Below are positions 1 to 12,839 of a DNA stretch of 64,000 nt, piece after piece. A model generated the notes under the pieces. That model searched no databases. It saw only the letters and a program-made list of their open reading frames with translations, and had not been told where the DNA came from. Location: assembly GCA_947034895.1 (NCBI GenBank), contig OX344762.1, forward strand, positions 11,351,501 through 11,415,500. Reading direction: 5' to 3'. This stretch comes from Rhytidiadelphus loreus. Its lineage: Eukaryota; Streptophyta; Bryopsida; Hypnales; Hylocomiaceae. The position numbers and the translations under genes are program-made. The number at the start of each line of letters is the position of its first letter. Within the stretch, counting starts at the first letter, position 1.

Positions 1-2370
1 TTTGCAACTAGGTTATGACTTTTCTATGAATACTGTGATTACTTTATAAAATATGTACAACTTTTTTGTAATTTTTTTGTGACTCATTAATCATGAGTAC
101 AACTTATTTGCAACTACTATGCATCTTGATGATACATTTGTACAACTTGTAATTGACCGCATACAAGTGTTTTACAACTCATTTGCAATTGATGGTCAAC
201 TAGTATACTCATAATACAATATACAACATATTATACACAATATACCATACATAATACAACACATATAGTATACCATACATAATACAACACATATAGTATA
301 CCATACAATATACACCATATATCATACAATACTCACCATATTGGACAAATATGTTAGGTAGCTCCAAAGGCCACTTATTGTGATTTTAGGGTGTTAAGAA
401 GACAAGTTATTTATACAAGTGGAGTGGCAATAGGTATGACAAATGATATGGGATATATAAAATGCACGAATTATATTAAAGTAAACTTGTCCTCTTGTAG
501 TTGTTTTGTAATTGTAAACTAGTTGTATTTTGGTTGTTCTATAGTTGTTTTCTAGTTATCTTTGAATTGATTTCTAGTTGCACTGTAGTTGTGGATTCCA
601 CATAGCGCAAAGTTGTCCACATTAACACTTCTAACGAATATAGGATGTAAAATATCCACACTGTTATGATTCCATTTTCCTACATTTTTTTCTACGACTA
701 CTCTGCAACTACAACAACATATACATCAAAGTTGGTACAAGAAACTTGTGCCCGATAGAGATTTGTAAACACATCAAATGTATTTGTCAACATCATTATT
801 TAGTTGTAGAAGCCATTATGAGCTATATTTTGAAGTGTTGTTTTCAACCGATATGAGCTTTATGTAAGGCAATGATTCATTTATAACTCATGTAACAAAA
901 GAACAAATTGTGAACTTGAAGCAAGTTCCATAACATTTCAAGTAACAAATCCAACTATAATTGTTTTGTAGTCTTCTAGTTGTCTATAGTTATTCTATAT
1001 TAATCTTCCAATGATTTCTTAGTTGTTTTCTACTCAAAATGTAGTCGTTTCCTAGTTGCATAACTTGTCTTCTTGTAGTTGTTTTGTAGTTGTAAACTAG
1101 TTGTATTTTGGTTGTTCTATAGTTGTTTTCTAGTTGTCTTTAAATTGATTTCTAGTTGCACTCTAGTTGTGGATTCCACATAACGTAAAGTTGTCCACAT
1201 TGACACTTCTAACAAATATAGGATGTAAAATACCTACTTTGTTACGATTCTATTTTTCTACATTTTTTTTCTACGACTACTCTGCAACTACAACAACATA
1301 CACATCAAAGTTGATGCAATTATAGAAAATTGTAGTTGCAAGATAGTTACATAGGACACTTAGTTGCATTTGAGTTACATATGGCCGGTTGCAGCAGACA
1401 CGTTTTTCTTCTAGTATATTGGCAAAAATACACAAGTTTTAAACATATGTGTTTTTTTCTAAAAATGTCAAAAAGACAAAACTTCATTTTCTAAGAAGGG
1501 CTAGAAAAGCTTGTCTTTTTGAAGTTTAGGTCCATTAAAATTATAATTGGTGGAGATTTTTACTCCTAAATTTTGGGAGTAACTATACACTTGAACAAAT
1601 TATCTAAGGATCATACAATTGGATGTGTTAAAGAATAAATATAGATGAAGATTTTGACCTTGCTTTGAATATTAATATTTTGAAGTAATTTTGCAATTTG
1701 AAACACCAAAGTATTTTAGTGGTTAATTGTAAAACCAAAATTCACATATACCTCAATATCTTTTGCTTAGTATGCATATTGTATTTTGCTAACTAGTGAA
1801 TATGAGTGGAAATTTTGTTGTCAAATTTGAAATCACACATTTTCAAAATACCTTGAATTTTCAATTTTGACTATAAAAATTTGAAATTATCATGAATTTT
1901 AAAGAACAACTATTAAAATTCAAAATTTCAAATTAACTTAGGAAAAAGACTTGATAAGCTTCATTTCATTAGTTGGGTTCAAATACTTTTCTTAAATGCT
2001 TTTTTGGATAAAATTCAAATGTAGAAAAAAGAGGTACAAATTGTAAAAATACAGTGAAAAAGAATTCCTTTTATTTACATTTTTAGCATCTTCTTCTAAA
2101 GAAAAGGTAATAATACCTTAATGATGGATTTTTCACCACTATTTGCTACAAATGGATACATTAAAAAAAACTCTCAACAAAAATTGGATAAAAAATCATA
2201 GTTCTATATCAAATATTGTGCATTTCAAATCATTCACAAGCCAATTTCTAGCTCTAAATGGGGTTCAATGAATTTTCATCTTTGATGACGAGAAATTTCA
2301 ACAATTTTTGTTTCTATCTTACAAAGTCATTAGTGCCAAATTTACCACAACCTACGTATTTGTACACTTT
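1..2370. other. AT-rich intergenic DNA, no gene seen
   Basis: This stretch is very AT-rich and full of short words such as tagttg, ttgtag and acaacata. No coding frame of note is visible on either strand. The first 350 bases carry degenerate tandem runs around atacaacacatatagtatacc. A 250-bp direct duplication is listed separately. I see no transposase remnant. Confidence 0.6.
485..1313. repeat. 250-bp direct duplication (485-734 and 1063-1313)
   Basis: Positions 485-734 and 1063-1313 are two direct copies. Both start with acttgtc(c/t)tcttgtagttg, run through ctagttgtattttggttgtt and end with acacatcaaagttg or atacatcaaagttg. They differ at roughly one base in ten and are separated by about 330 bp of similarly worded sequence. 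The period of 578 bp suggests an old segmental duplication or two units of a longer satellite. Confidence 0.8.
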
Positions 2371-2612
2371 CCTTGAGACAAAATTCAATTTCGATATTGG
2401 ATGAAGATCATCTAAAAAAGTCGGTCATCGACGATTTCAACTTCATCCATCGAGTGCCTGCCACTGCGCCTCCGTCGAAATCCCTCTGTTCCCGCGATTG
2501 CCAAACTCATTCTGCTTCTTCAGCTCCTTGTCGCTTTGCCCCGTCCCTCCACTGCTAGGTGATTGTTGTCGGTTCGATCTGCGCTGCTGCATCTGCCCGC
2601 CATAGCCAGCAG

Positions 2613-2886
2613 GTATTTCATCTTCCCTCAGTATTTGCCTTTCATATGAGCTTTTCTCCTCATGTTTTGAGTCAGTATTGAATTTGACCTGCGCTAGAAT
2701 AAATAATACTGCATGTTTTTTCTATGCGGATTGGTGGTGGTTCGCATTTGTGTGTTGCATTGTTTTCGGTATTCGTTACTGTGGTTATTTTGGTCGAGAT
2801 TGCGTTCTGTCGCGATTCATTAGAGCTTTGTAGATTTATTGGAAAAACCCTATATTAGGGTTTTAAGGCTTATGTGGGGTTTGCAG
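2613..2886 (+). other. Predicted 5'-UTR intron of SmB
   Basis: A donor (AG then GTATTT) at 2613 and an acceptor (TTTGCAG) ending at 2886 bracket a T-rich stretch with no coding. They lie just upstream of the SmB start codon. Leader introns are common in plant housekeeping genes. The intron is inferred from splice consensus only. Confidence 0.4.
2845..2863. promoter_or_regulatory. Telo-box pair upstream of SmB
   Basis: The sequence aaaccctatattagggtttt is an inverted pair of telo-box cores (AAACCCTA). These elements are typical of promoters and leaders of plant genes for ribosome and RNA-processing proteins. It lies about 130 bp before the SmB start codon, inside the predicted leader intron. 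Function is inferred. Confidence 0.4.
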
Positions 2887-2991
2887 TGGGAGGATTAGGG
2901 TTGGAGGAGCAGCTGGAAGAAAAGAAAGTGTCTGAAGGAAAATATTTGAGTAATAGTACCCTTCGTGGGTGGTTTAGAAAAGTTCGTCAAG

Positions 2992-3894
2992 ATGTCGATG
3001 TCCAAGACTTCCAAGATGTTACAGTACATAAATTGGCGGATGCGGGTGACGATACAAGACGGGAGGCTACTGGTTGGGAAGTTTATGGCATTCGATCGTC
3101 ACATGAACTTGGTGCTTGGCGACTGCGAGGAGCTCCGTCGTGTGCCGCCGAAGAAGGGCAAAACGCAGGAAGAGAGGGAAGAGAGGAGAACTTTAGGTTT
3201 ACTCCTTCTCCGCGGGGAGGAAGTGATTTCGATGACGGTGGAGGGGCCTCCACCACCTGATGAATCGAGGGCTAAAGCTGCCGCTGCCGCTGCTGGAGGT
3301 CCTGGAGTGGGACGAGCTGCAGGCCGTGGAATACCAACGGCGCCTGCTAATCAAGCTCAACCTGGGCTTGCAGGACCTGCAAGAGGAGTCGGTGGCCCTG
3401 CTCCAGGTATGATGCAGCCGCGGCCGCAAGTATCAGCTGGGCCTGTGACCTATACGCCTCCGCCTGTTGGGCCGATTCCGGGAGTGAGACCTCCTGGACC
3501 CCCTCCTCCAGGGCAATATGCGCCCCGTCCAATGCCAGGTCCTCCAGGTGCACCTCCTCCAGGCATGCGTCCTCCTGGCCAGATGATGCAAGGGCCTCCG
3601 GGGCAAGGACCCCCGCAAGGCTATGGCCAAGGGCCGCCTGGTGGACGACCCATGCCACCTCCTCCCGGTCCTCCACCAGGTATGTATGGACAGAGGCCCA
3701 TGGGCCCTCCTCAGATGATGCGCGGACCTCCTCCAGGCATGGGTGGCCCTGGTGGTCCGCCCCGACCTGGTATGCCCCCGGGCATGCAGGGACCTCCAAG
3801 ACCTGGCATGCCTCCTCCTCCTGGGGCTCCCCCTGGCATGTATGGTGGACCACGCCCTGGCATGCCCCCTCCTCAACAACAGCCACCACAGTGA
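2992..3894 (+). CDS. SmB: Small nuclear ribonucleoprotein SmB/B'
   Basis: SmB is one of the seven Sm proteins that form the ring on U1, U2, U4 and U5 snRNAs in the nucleus. The single coding exon encodes 300 residues. The ATG at 2992 gives [11 protein letters not shown], the usual plant SmB start. An upstream in-frame GTG at 2965 is not needed. Sm motif 1 covers about residues 17-46 (MRVTIQDGR, then [14 protein letters not shown]). Sm motif 2 covers about residues 67-85 ([15 protein letters not shown]). After an alanine run (residues 95-101) the tail is Pro/Gly/Met-rich with repeated PPPGM and RPGMPP blocks, as in SmB/B' and SmN tails that contact splicing factors. The length is somewhat above that of angiosperm SmB because of the longer tail. 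Identification is secure. Confidence 0.97.
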   Translation: MSMSKTSKMLQYINWRMRVTIQDGRLLVGKFMAFDRHMNLVLGDCEELRRVPPKKGKTQEEREERRTLGLLLLRGEEVISMTVEGPPPPDESRAKAAAAAAGGPGVGRAAGRGIPTAPANQAQPGLAGPARGVGGPAPGMMQPRPQVSAGPVTYTPPPVGPIPGVRPPGPPPPGQYAPRPMPGPPGAPPPGMRPPGQMMQGPPGQGPPQGYGQGPPGGRPMPPPPGPPPGMYGQRPMGPPQMMRGPPPGMGGPGGPPRPGMPPGMQGPPRPGMPPPPGAPPGMYGGPRPGMPPPQQQPPQ

Positions 3895-4271
3895 GGGCTT
3901 GAATTTGGTTCTGATGAATTTTGTAACACGCGCTGCAACAGCCTTGTTTGGGGATCAGGCTTCCAATTCCAAGGCAAGGAGAAGGTTTTGTCAAGGTGAA
4001 GAGTGCTCTTTTTTTATTGCACATTCGAGATGAAATGCAGAGTAAAAAGTAGGGATTTGCTTGATGTAATGGAGAGGAATACTCTTAGCAAGTCATATGC
4101 AATTTCGACCTTTATGTAGGTTATTCTGCGCTGGGTTAGAATTAGGCAAAGACATGTTTCAAAATCTCAGTAAAGCGGTTCTTATTCCTTCTTTGTGCCT
4201 ACATTATCACCATTGATTTATTTAAGTTTGATTCTGAGATTCTTCTTTTTTTAATGATAGCTTTTGAATTC

Positions 4272-4740
4272 ATGAGACCACTGCGATTGCGGTTAATCTG
4301 TGAAGGGCGAAACCATATTTCCACGATCTGTGTTCCTTGTGATGGGGCGGAGGGGAAACATTACTACGCCGATTATTTTCCTCCTCTAAGGCCACTCATG
4401 CTTGGCGCCACTGGTATGCCATGAGACTTCTTTATAACGCATATGACATTGACAAAGTTGATAATTGTAGTTCAGGTTTCATCTGGCAGTCATGTATTTT
4501 GGGTTCTCGTTTACCCCGCATTCTGAACGAGGCAATGCCCCGTCACGCAGTGCCACCATGGTAACTTTTGCTAAGGTATTTCATGCTAAATTTTGTGTTC
4601 GTATCTAATGAATGGCTCAAAATATTTCCAATTGCAGCTCGCCAAATTTTGGAGGATTTGCACCTTCAAAGAATCAATGTATCATCAATCTGAGCCGTAC
4701 TGTTGCATTTAAGTGGTGTCCTGAGCATATGAGCAGCTAG
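4272..4740 (+). CDS. Tentative three-exon ORF of unknown function
   Basis: Three short open segments, each too small to stand out alone, join in phase through good splice sites: 4272-4413 (donor G|GTATGC), 4476-4560 (acceptor TTCAG, donor TG|GTAAC) and 4638-4740 (acceptor TTGCAG, stop TAG). The join gives 109 residues starting MRPLRLRLICEGR. It has several cysteines (ICVPCDG, QSCILG, NQCIINL) but no domain I recognise. The region has balanced base composition, unlike the AT-rich repeats around it, and lies in the sense direction just downstream of SmB. It may be a small gene, a captured exon set, or a chance join. Transcript evidence is lacking. Confidence 0.22.
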
Positions 4741-6000
4741 ATCTGGTCCGTAAATTCTGAGCAAGACTCGGACTGGAGTATTACTTTCTAATTACTCCGT
4801 ATTATGCAAGATAAGAGAAGAATAACTCTGGTCTTCATGAAGATTCTGTTGGGATTAATTCTACTCTCTTCCGGCTACTTGAACAATCGTCTCTGTCATA
4901 GAGATGGATTGTATCGATGTTTCTCAAAAAATTTCCTTGCTCTAGTACTATTTGTAACTTTGTGATTGTGGTTTTGGCGTTGTGCAGTGTTGTCAGAGCG
5001 GTGTTGCCTGGCATCCTCCTTCTCAAGTTCTTTACAAGCAAAGACAAGAACTTGCCTACTTGGCATGTTCTCTTGCCGAGGTTGACAAGGCGATGGGTTT
5101 TGTCATCGGTCAACCAGATACTAACATTTGTAGATGGCGGTGCCATGGACTGGTTGTTTTCTGGGGATAGCTACACTGGCCATCAAGCACGCGGTAAACT
5201 AGTGAACCATTTCCGAACTTATCACGTGCTCACTGCACCTTACTGCTCTCCTCACTGCTCTGCTCAGCTATCTTAGAAAAGAACCAGTCATGTATCTGAC
5301 CTTTCGTGAACTGGTGGCTGAAAGCCTGAAACCTTTTGCTGCAAATCAAATGTAAAACTCAAGAAAACTTGCCCATTTGTTTTCCATCATCGGCGACTTG
5401 CACATGGAGGGCAAATTTCCATATCAAGATCTAGCCAAATCAGAAATGAACGGAACGCAGTACCTGGCGCAACGCAGCAAATCTATTGCGTGGGGACAAA
5501 ATTTCAGGCCCAATGCAAGCACGGTACCTGGAATTCTGGTGATGTGCCGCAGTAAGTGCAATTTTTTGTAATTTTGATATGGGCGCTACTCTACACGGCA
5601 AAGCTTGGTCAACGTCAGGCATGGCTACCCTGCGCTATTTAAGGTATAGTAGAATAACCATAGCCCCACCTAGTGTTAATCGCTTTGCTCAATATCATGA
5701 ACTTGTCATCTCGTCCTTACCGCCTTTGTGGACAAGTTTCAGTGCACCATACAGTGGTTCCATTGGAGCGGGGCGTCCTCCAGTACATTTGCAGCCTGCT
5801 ACAGTGGCGAGGTATCTTACGTTTGTTGTATCCCTCTGGCATGTATGGATTGATGGTGCTCTTAGGAAAGAAAGTAATATGTTGAATGTTGATGTGTACA
5901 TATCATTATATGGATAATGATGACTGTCTAATGATCCTCATAGAGTTTTGATGATAGCCCCTTCAGAGTTTATATATATTATGTAGTTTACTTTCTTAAT
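4741..6000. other. Intergenic DNA of mixed composition, no assigned gene
   Basis: Base composition stays near that of genes until about 5900, then turns AT-rich. Two modest open frames on the + strand (4982-5170 and 5377-5571) have no recognisable domain and no supporting splice structure that I could confirm. No transposon ends were seen. It could include the 3' part of an unrecognised or decayed gene. Confidence 0.4.
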
Positions 6001-6017
6001 TGTTTAATGTATAAAAG

Positions 6018-6262
6018 CAATCAATTCAAAATCCCCTTGAGGGTTGTTTTGTTTTGTTTTGTTTGTTATGTTGAGATCTTTGGAACCATGTGTCTCATGG
6101 TCATGTTCTTGCTATTGTCAGAAAGTTCTTTGCATGTTCTTGCTATCGACAGAAAGTTCTTTGCAAGGAGGGGTGCTTGGGCTTTGTTTTGTGGCGTTTG
6201 GACCTAGGGTGTGAAAGTTATGGATTTTGAGTTATGGGTCAATGGCATAGGGCTATACTAGT
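6018..6262. repeat. Dispersed repeat shared with 45.5-45.9 kb
   Basis: Blocks gaggggtgc, ttttgttttgtggcgtttgg, acctagggtgtgaaagttat and ggcatagggc also occur, in the same order, at 45525-45655 and about 45905-45930. This copy also has an internal duplication of gttcttgctatyg(a/t)cagaaagttctttgc (about 6105-6165). It is probably a small transposable element, class unknown. Confidence 0.6.
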
Positions 6263-6648
6263 ATGTAACTAAGTTATAAATTTTTAGAGTATTTCCAATA
6301 TGTATATTTAAAATACCCTCAATCACTATTGCTCAAGCGGTTGCCAAATTTACAGTATAGGCTTCTATAAGAATGTTTTATACTAAGGATAATTGTCAAC
6401 AACTTTAATTTATACAAGTTGGGATTTGGGATTATATCTTTTGTAAAATTGACCATTTTCTTATGAAAAAGTTGGAATTTGATAAACTATTAACTTGAAT
6501 CATATATACATTCAAATTTCAAATAATGGATGAACACAAACATGTCCAGAGCTCATAGAAAATTTGTTTTTTAATTACTTGTAGATTCTTGTGTTAGCTC
6601 TTTCACATCTTCTTTTTGGAAATCTTCTATAGTTCAAAGGATATAAGT

Positions 6649-7208
6649 TTCGAGGGGTGTACTTAGTTCTACTATAACAAACCACATGCAAACAAGTGGT
6701 TTCTAATAAACTATAATTTCAATCTAAAATTTTGAACATTGTTTAATAATGACTATAGCTTTCTATTGCCAAAATTTCCAACTCAAATAAAATATGAAAT
6801 GATTTCTAGAAGAGGTTGAAAATGAACTAAAATGGCATGTTTTTCAACTCATAATTATAAATGACACATTTAGATGACCATTGAGTCAATATTCAACTCA
6901 TAATGAGCTTTCAATAATGAGTTATTTTTAGGAATTTTTTGTTCATTTTTTAAACAATTTTTCTTATATAATATACAGGTGTGAAAGTTATTTTTCAGTT
7001 CTACAGTGTATCATTTTACTTCAAAAATTTGTAACTAATTATTATTAACAAATAAAAATATCAATAGTTCAAAACATAAACTTTCAAAGTAGGAAAATAT
7101 ATTCATATTTTTTTAATTTAATTTAATTTAAAATTCAAAAAGTATATAGGGGTCCAAAGTTTTGTTCACACGTGGTTTTTAATGGACACTCTAAATGACC
7201 CGCCCGAG
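6649..7208. mobile_element. hAT-like MITE, copy A
   Basis: This 560-bp element has imperfect terminal inverted repeats. The left end starts TTCGAGGGGTGTACTTAG and contains AACAAACCACATGCAAAC. The inverted right end starts CTCGGGCGGGTCATTTAG and contains AAAAACCACGTGTGAAC. It is flanked by near-identical 8-bp direct repeats, ATATAAGT (6641-6648) and ATATAAAT (7209-7216). It is non-coding and AT-rich. A second copy lies in reverse orientation at 21455-22022. The 8-bp duplication points to the hAT superfamily, although the terminal bases are not a classic hAT end. Confidence 0.85.
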
Positions 7209-7216
7209 ATATAAAT

Positions 7217-8714
7217 ATATCTGGCCTCAAATTTTAACTTTATTTAGTTCAAAAAATGGCCTTTCAAAAATGAACCATACTACCCCCTACTACCAACAAA
7301 AATCTATCTTTTTATCACAAGGTTGAAGTTCATAATCATAGTGATGTATTTGTCAATATCTTGAAATAAAAAACTGGATCAGTTTTTCAAAAGTATTGCC
7401 TTGCTTCTATGGAATCTTATCCGACCATTTTTGTTTCATCCATGGTTTGGTTATAACTTATATAGGTTATAGATTTGGTCTCAAGTAATGGTCCCAAGCT
7501 ACTTTGGATTGAGAGGTTTAGTGGACTCATCAAGAACTTTAAGGCATGTGAATATGGTGCATTAAAACGCTATTAAAATAATTTGGTGCCATTCAACTTC
7601 TTTGCCAACTCAATATCAAAGAGGATACTGCAATGGCCTCTACTATCAAAAAGGTATCAAAATAATCTGACCAAATTTTTCTAATGCACTAAGTGAAATG
7701 GATGCTAGTTTTGCCAAATTGATAGAGTAAATCTATAATGTTTGGTCAAGTAGAAAGAGTAGTTTATCTAACTAGCAAGTTAGAAGCCAAGTTAGACAAC
7801 CACTCAGCTCACACTACAATGCCGGCATTTGAATACTCTACATTTACTAAGGTAAACAATCTTATTATGAATCCTCTTCCCAATTGTGTCCCCATTTATA
7901 TCTAAATCAACATTGAAGGTGATGAAATGTAGGACAAATATAGATAGGGATGCAATTGGGAAGAAGGTTCATAGTAGGTATGCACACCTTATTTGAGTTT
8001 GATGTTTGGGTGGTGCACATGTCTAATTCTTTGTATTATTAAATAAATGAAGGACATCCAACTATTTTTGACATTATTGTTAACATAAAAACAAGTAGAT
8101 GTCCATAAAAATGAGTCCAAAAAAACATGGATTTCTTAAAGTTCATCCAACTAGTGGGAGAAAAAGTCAATTGCTGAGTCAATTATCCAATGGGGACTAC
8201 TACAAGTAGAGGCTCTCCTATCCAAGTCCTCAACTCTTTAAAAGTTCCACCCGCCCTTTTATCAACTTTGCTAGGGTGTTTTGCATGTTGGCCCAATTAA
8301 TCTTTGAAAGATTGGTCAAACTTCATTAATTTTCTATATTAAAATATACCTTTCAAAAATTTGATATTTTTTCATGTTGTAATATGTATCTAAAAGTTAA
8401 CTTCATTTTTTATAATTGAATAATTAAAACTAATATAATATGATTTTAAAAAATAATTTGTAAGTAAAAACCATAATAATTATAAAGTGGTTAAAATAGT
8501 ATGATTTTTATAAAAAAATAGGGATGTAAAAAAGTTCAAAATGGGTGTATTTTAAGCTTTTCAAGATTCTACCTTCAAAGTGTTACAAAAATTAAAATTT
8601 TGAAATTTTGAAAAAAATTAAAATGGAATGAAAAGTAGATTATTGGAGCTACATTTTCGTAATGTGAAATTCTAGTATGAATTTTTATCATGCCCCTTAG
8701 GCTTGATTTGTTCT
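7217..8714. other. AT-rich intergenic DNA, nothing recognised
   Basis: No coding frame, RNA gene or clear transposon end is visible. The composition matches the surrounding repeat-rich DNA and is probably decayed transposable elements. Confidence 0.5.
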
Positions 8715-9873
8715 TTAACCCCTCAAGGACCAAAAGGACACAATGTGTCTTCATCAAATTTTCAATGGCAATTTCTTAATAGATCTCAATATTTTGTAAA
8801 GTAAGAAGTATTTAAAATTTATTTAGGAAATGTATTCTAATAGAAAAAAGAAGCAAACATAATGTTTTTCCAATGAAAGGAATAATAGGGATAGAACAAG
8901 GGATGGAAAAAAATATTTTCTTAGACATTTCTAGTCTTTAAACTACACAAATAAACCAAGTTTGGAAAACTTTTTTTTTCAAATTTTTATTTTTAGAAAA
9001 TTTTAAAATACAAGGTTTAATTTTGTGTGATTAAAAATACAAAATAATTAGAGCGATTCCAAATTTTTGAAGATTTTACAAACAATACACTAATAATATC
9101 AACTGTTAAATTTCAAAAATTGAAGCAAAAATAAATTTTTAAATTTTTTATAGGATCCAATTTGGTCAATTTAAGCTTTCTTTCCTTCTATTTGAAAATG
9201 TCTACAAAATGAAGAGAATTTTTATTTCTAAATTTTTTAAATTAAAAAATACTACATTTGCCCAAGATTCCAATACAATTTTTTTGGAAGGGGGGGGGGG
9301 GTAAATTTTTTGGAGGGCGGGGGGGTAGTAATTACTTGTTTCCATTGAAATTTTTGTATTTTGTGCTCTCTTTGAAATAAGAAGTTTATTTGTAATATTT
9401 GTCTATGTTTTAATATAAGTTGAATTAGCTAGTGATTGGCTTTAGTCCTTATGAATTCAACAATTAGCCAAAGATTGGCTTTACAATTTACATTTTATTC
9501 ATTATCTTTCCTATTCCATTACAAAATTCCCTGTGAGTGAATCATTGTCACTATACTATAATAAAATTGACAATCCCATTTGGGGTGTTATTTTTTGGTT
9601 TGATAAAAAACATTATTCATCTTCTAATAATTTTTCTTCCCCCAAAGCTACATTTCTTGCTTATAAAGTTGATCATCCAAAATTGCTATAATCTAAAAAT
9701 CCAACAGTCAATATTTTTCACAATTAATTCCATGCATACTAGACAAAATAGTCTTTACTTTTGAACAATTAAAATTAAAAATTTCATGTACATTCATTTG
9801 CAAAAAATATCAAAGTAGGACAATTCATTATAAGCCTCTATTGTCAAAAAGTTGTTGGGCCTTGAGGGGTTAA
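8715..9873. mobile_element. TTAA-flanked inverted-repeat element 1 (1159 bp)
   Basis: The left end is TTAA-CCCCTCAAGGACCAA and the inverted right end is TTAA-CCCCTCAAGGCCCAA, 14 of 15 identical after the TTAA. The flanks outside TTAA do not match, so any target duplication is TTAA itself. The interior has no transposase frame and includes a G homopolymer near 9292. It belongs to the same family as the elements at 13127, 18272, 21234, 41867, 47465, 47889, 63140 and 63379. TTAA targets with CCC...GGG termini are typical of piggyBac; Kolobok elements also use TTAA. Confidence 0.8.
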
Positions 9874-12838
9874 GGGCCAAGAAGTTAGTGGGGTTCCAAT
9901 ATGTAGGCTTTCAAATTTACTATGGTTACCCTATGTGAAGGTCAGATTCAACATAAATTAAGTCATTTTTATAATTAAAAAATGGTGTGAGGTGACATGG
10001 TCGATCTTGTGAAAATTTGACATGGAAATTCAATTTCAACACCTAAGTGCAAAATTAGACCTTCATATATGGAATCATCCTCATGGACGGAATCATCCTC
10101 GTGTATGGAGGCCAAAAATTAAACACAAGTAATGATGTGTTAATTTATTCAAAGGCAATATCATACAAGCTCAATTAAAGTTGAATGGCTTCTTCTTGAT
10201 GGACAAGAGCAACAATCCATCACTCTAAAATACGTATTGATTTGGAAAATGCACATGATTAGAATATTAGAATTATCATCACATTTGTACACAACTAACC
10301 TATATAAGTCCTTGTATTCAAAAAGTAGATGACCCTTAGTCAAACTTGATTGTTTCCTTCAAAATATCTATTTTTGATTTTTGATTTAAAATTTAAAATG
10401 AAGCTTAACAAGTTTTATTTTTATTCCATATTAAAATTTGACAAAAATACAATTTTTTAACGAATCAGTGCAATTGCAAGATCCATATATTTTAATCCAG
10501 CTTATACAATTATATTGTGTGTTTTTCAATTTGTATTTAATTTTTTTTATATATATTTAAAAATGTTTATCATTCTAACTTTTATTTTTGGTAAATTCTA
10601 AATTTTTCTACTATAAATTTTAGTTATCCTGTAAGTTTGAAAGCCATCCTTTCTTTGTTCCTTAATTTGCCTCTAGTCCTAAGTTGCATTTGAATTCATA
10701 ATCAACTTGTAGTTTTTTTGGAGTGACAACAAAATATGATTGCATGCTATCTAATAACATTACATTGTTTTCTTCCTAAATAGAAGTCCAACCTCCACCC
10801 TTGCAAAAAAAAGGAACTCCAAAGTGATTTCCATAGTGTAAAAGAAAAATCTCTTAATGAAAGAAGAATTGGGAGAGTGAGTGAGGAGAAAGAACTTACT
10901 AATTCATTTGATAAAGAATGAATTAGGACAATCACATCTAGAAAATACAATTGCATACAACACTTATGTTTGTTCAGACACAAGCATATATTTGTGAGCA
11001 AAAAATGTGTTCCATCTACAATTGTTGCCATCTTGAATAGCATTAGCAAGTTCTTGGGTAGAATTAAAGCAATGACAGAGATGGTACAAGTGGACAAGCA
11101 TTGTTTGGAAATAAGGTTGCCATAAAAAATACAACATATAAAATTAGGTATAGCAATATTTTCAGTACTTTTATGTATTACAATTAACTATAAACTTTTT
11201 TTGAGTTTTTTGGGGTGATTGCAAGAAACACTTCTATACTATTTTTTGTCACACCTTACCTATTGATTTGTCCATAACTACCTATTACCTATTTTTTGGG
11301 CTATAACTTCTGTGTTTTGAATCCAAATAACTTAAGATTCATACATGAGGTACTCATGACTATTATACACCTTGTCTAATTTTTTTCTCATTTTTCAAAA
11401 ACTATTTTATTGTCCAAAAATAGCCCCCAATTTTTGTCACACTTACCAATTTGGAAGATTTTAGTACTAATTAGTCTCCCCCAAAACGAATTTGAAACTA
11501 AAATTTAGAAGGAATGGTCTTTTATTAGGTTTATTGCTACTATCCAAACAAATTCTAAGAATAGTTAATTGTATATTGTATGGAAGTCTATAAAGTGAAC
11601 TTTTTTTTGTTTACATTTCAAAATATGTAAAATATTATTTTGGTGTTTTTTTGGTGAATGACCATCTATATAGAATTGTTACAAATGACTAATTTTTAAT
11701 TTTAATTTTTTTCCTATATTTTACAAATTAAAACACTGAAGTCTCTATTTTCTTGAGATTTAGCATTTTTTTAGTTCTCCTATTCAAAGAATTTTTCCAT
11801 GCTTTATTTCCTTTAGGTACAATCTTCTTAAAGGTGTACATTGGCCATTTTAAAATTTTTTTTTTTTTTTTTAATTTTAAAGTCTTCAAAAAAACTAAGC
11901 ATGAATATTGTGAAAATGCAACAAAATCAACAAGTATTTCTTGCAATCACCATTTTTTGAGTCTTTTTACATCTTCTGTTGTAGACATTGGCTTCAACTA
12001 CCCCTATGTAAGTGTTGATTAGTCATGAAAGAAGCACAATTAATTTTATGTCAATTTTGAGTAGAAGATTCAATATGCGCCCACATTGATTGCTTTTCTT
12101 ATAAAGCATGTATTTTCAAGCACCAAAGGTGCACTTTCTAGTGTTGATTGCTTTGTATGAATCATAAAAGCAATATCTATTGAATCCAAAATTCCTCAAA
12201 GTGAATCTCTTACAAGGTTGCTAGTGCTATAGACATGTATTTGCCCATTTTCCATATATTGTTGTCAATGATGCTCTATACATTGCCAAGAAACTCTAAG
12301 TTCTTGCAATACAAATGGTGGAATGTCTTCATTTTTGGCCTAGCCATCATGTATCACTTATGCTCTAATTCAATACGGTTATTTTTTCCACTATAGCTAT
12401 ATTTCCTTAATAGCCCCACATCTACTAAAGTTTTGTCTATTTTCTTGTTCTCACCAAAACAATTTTGCAATTGTGACCTATATAAATTCTAAATGTTGAA
12501 GGCCTTTTTTGAGCTTTTTTGAGCTTTTTTGAGTTTATTCTAAACTAAATCCAAAGCCCAAGTTTTGATTTATTTTATCAATTTAAAAAAAAATGTAATT
12601 GTAAAAATTCAAATTAGATATGTTATATATTACAAGAGGAAAAGAAAACACAACCAAATATCACTTGTGAATTGAAAGATTACAATGTTTAATCAAGAGG
12701 ATGTTAAAATTGTGAAAGTGATTTGAAGTCTTTCAATCCACTTTTTATATGTCAAAACTAAAATTGGGGTTATGACAAATATGTGAGGCTAAAATATTTA
12801 ACATGTATAACCATAATTGATTTCACTATAACCGCCCT
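9874..12838. other. AT-rich intergenic DNA with simple repeats
   Basis: No gene was seen. There is a three-fold 11-mer ttttttgagct at about 12505-12533 and poly(A/T) runs near 11860. The short open frames here are low-complexity and unconvincing. Confidence 0.5.
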
Positions 12839-12839
12839 G

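Noticed and set aside
2965..2991. In-frame GTG extension of SmB by nine residues
   Set aside because: The ATG at 2992 gives the conserved plant SmB N-terminus; non-ATG starts are not needed.
3347..4024. Long minus-strand open frames opposite SmB
   Set aside because: They are antisense shadows of the Pro/Gly-rich tail, with low-complexity protein and no domain.
4917..5276. 119-residue + strand frame as a gene
   Set aside because: Composition is not convincing, it overlaps other equally open frames, and no family is recognised.
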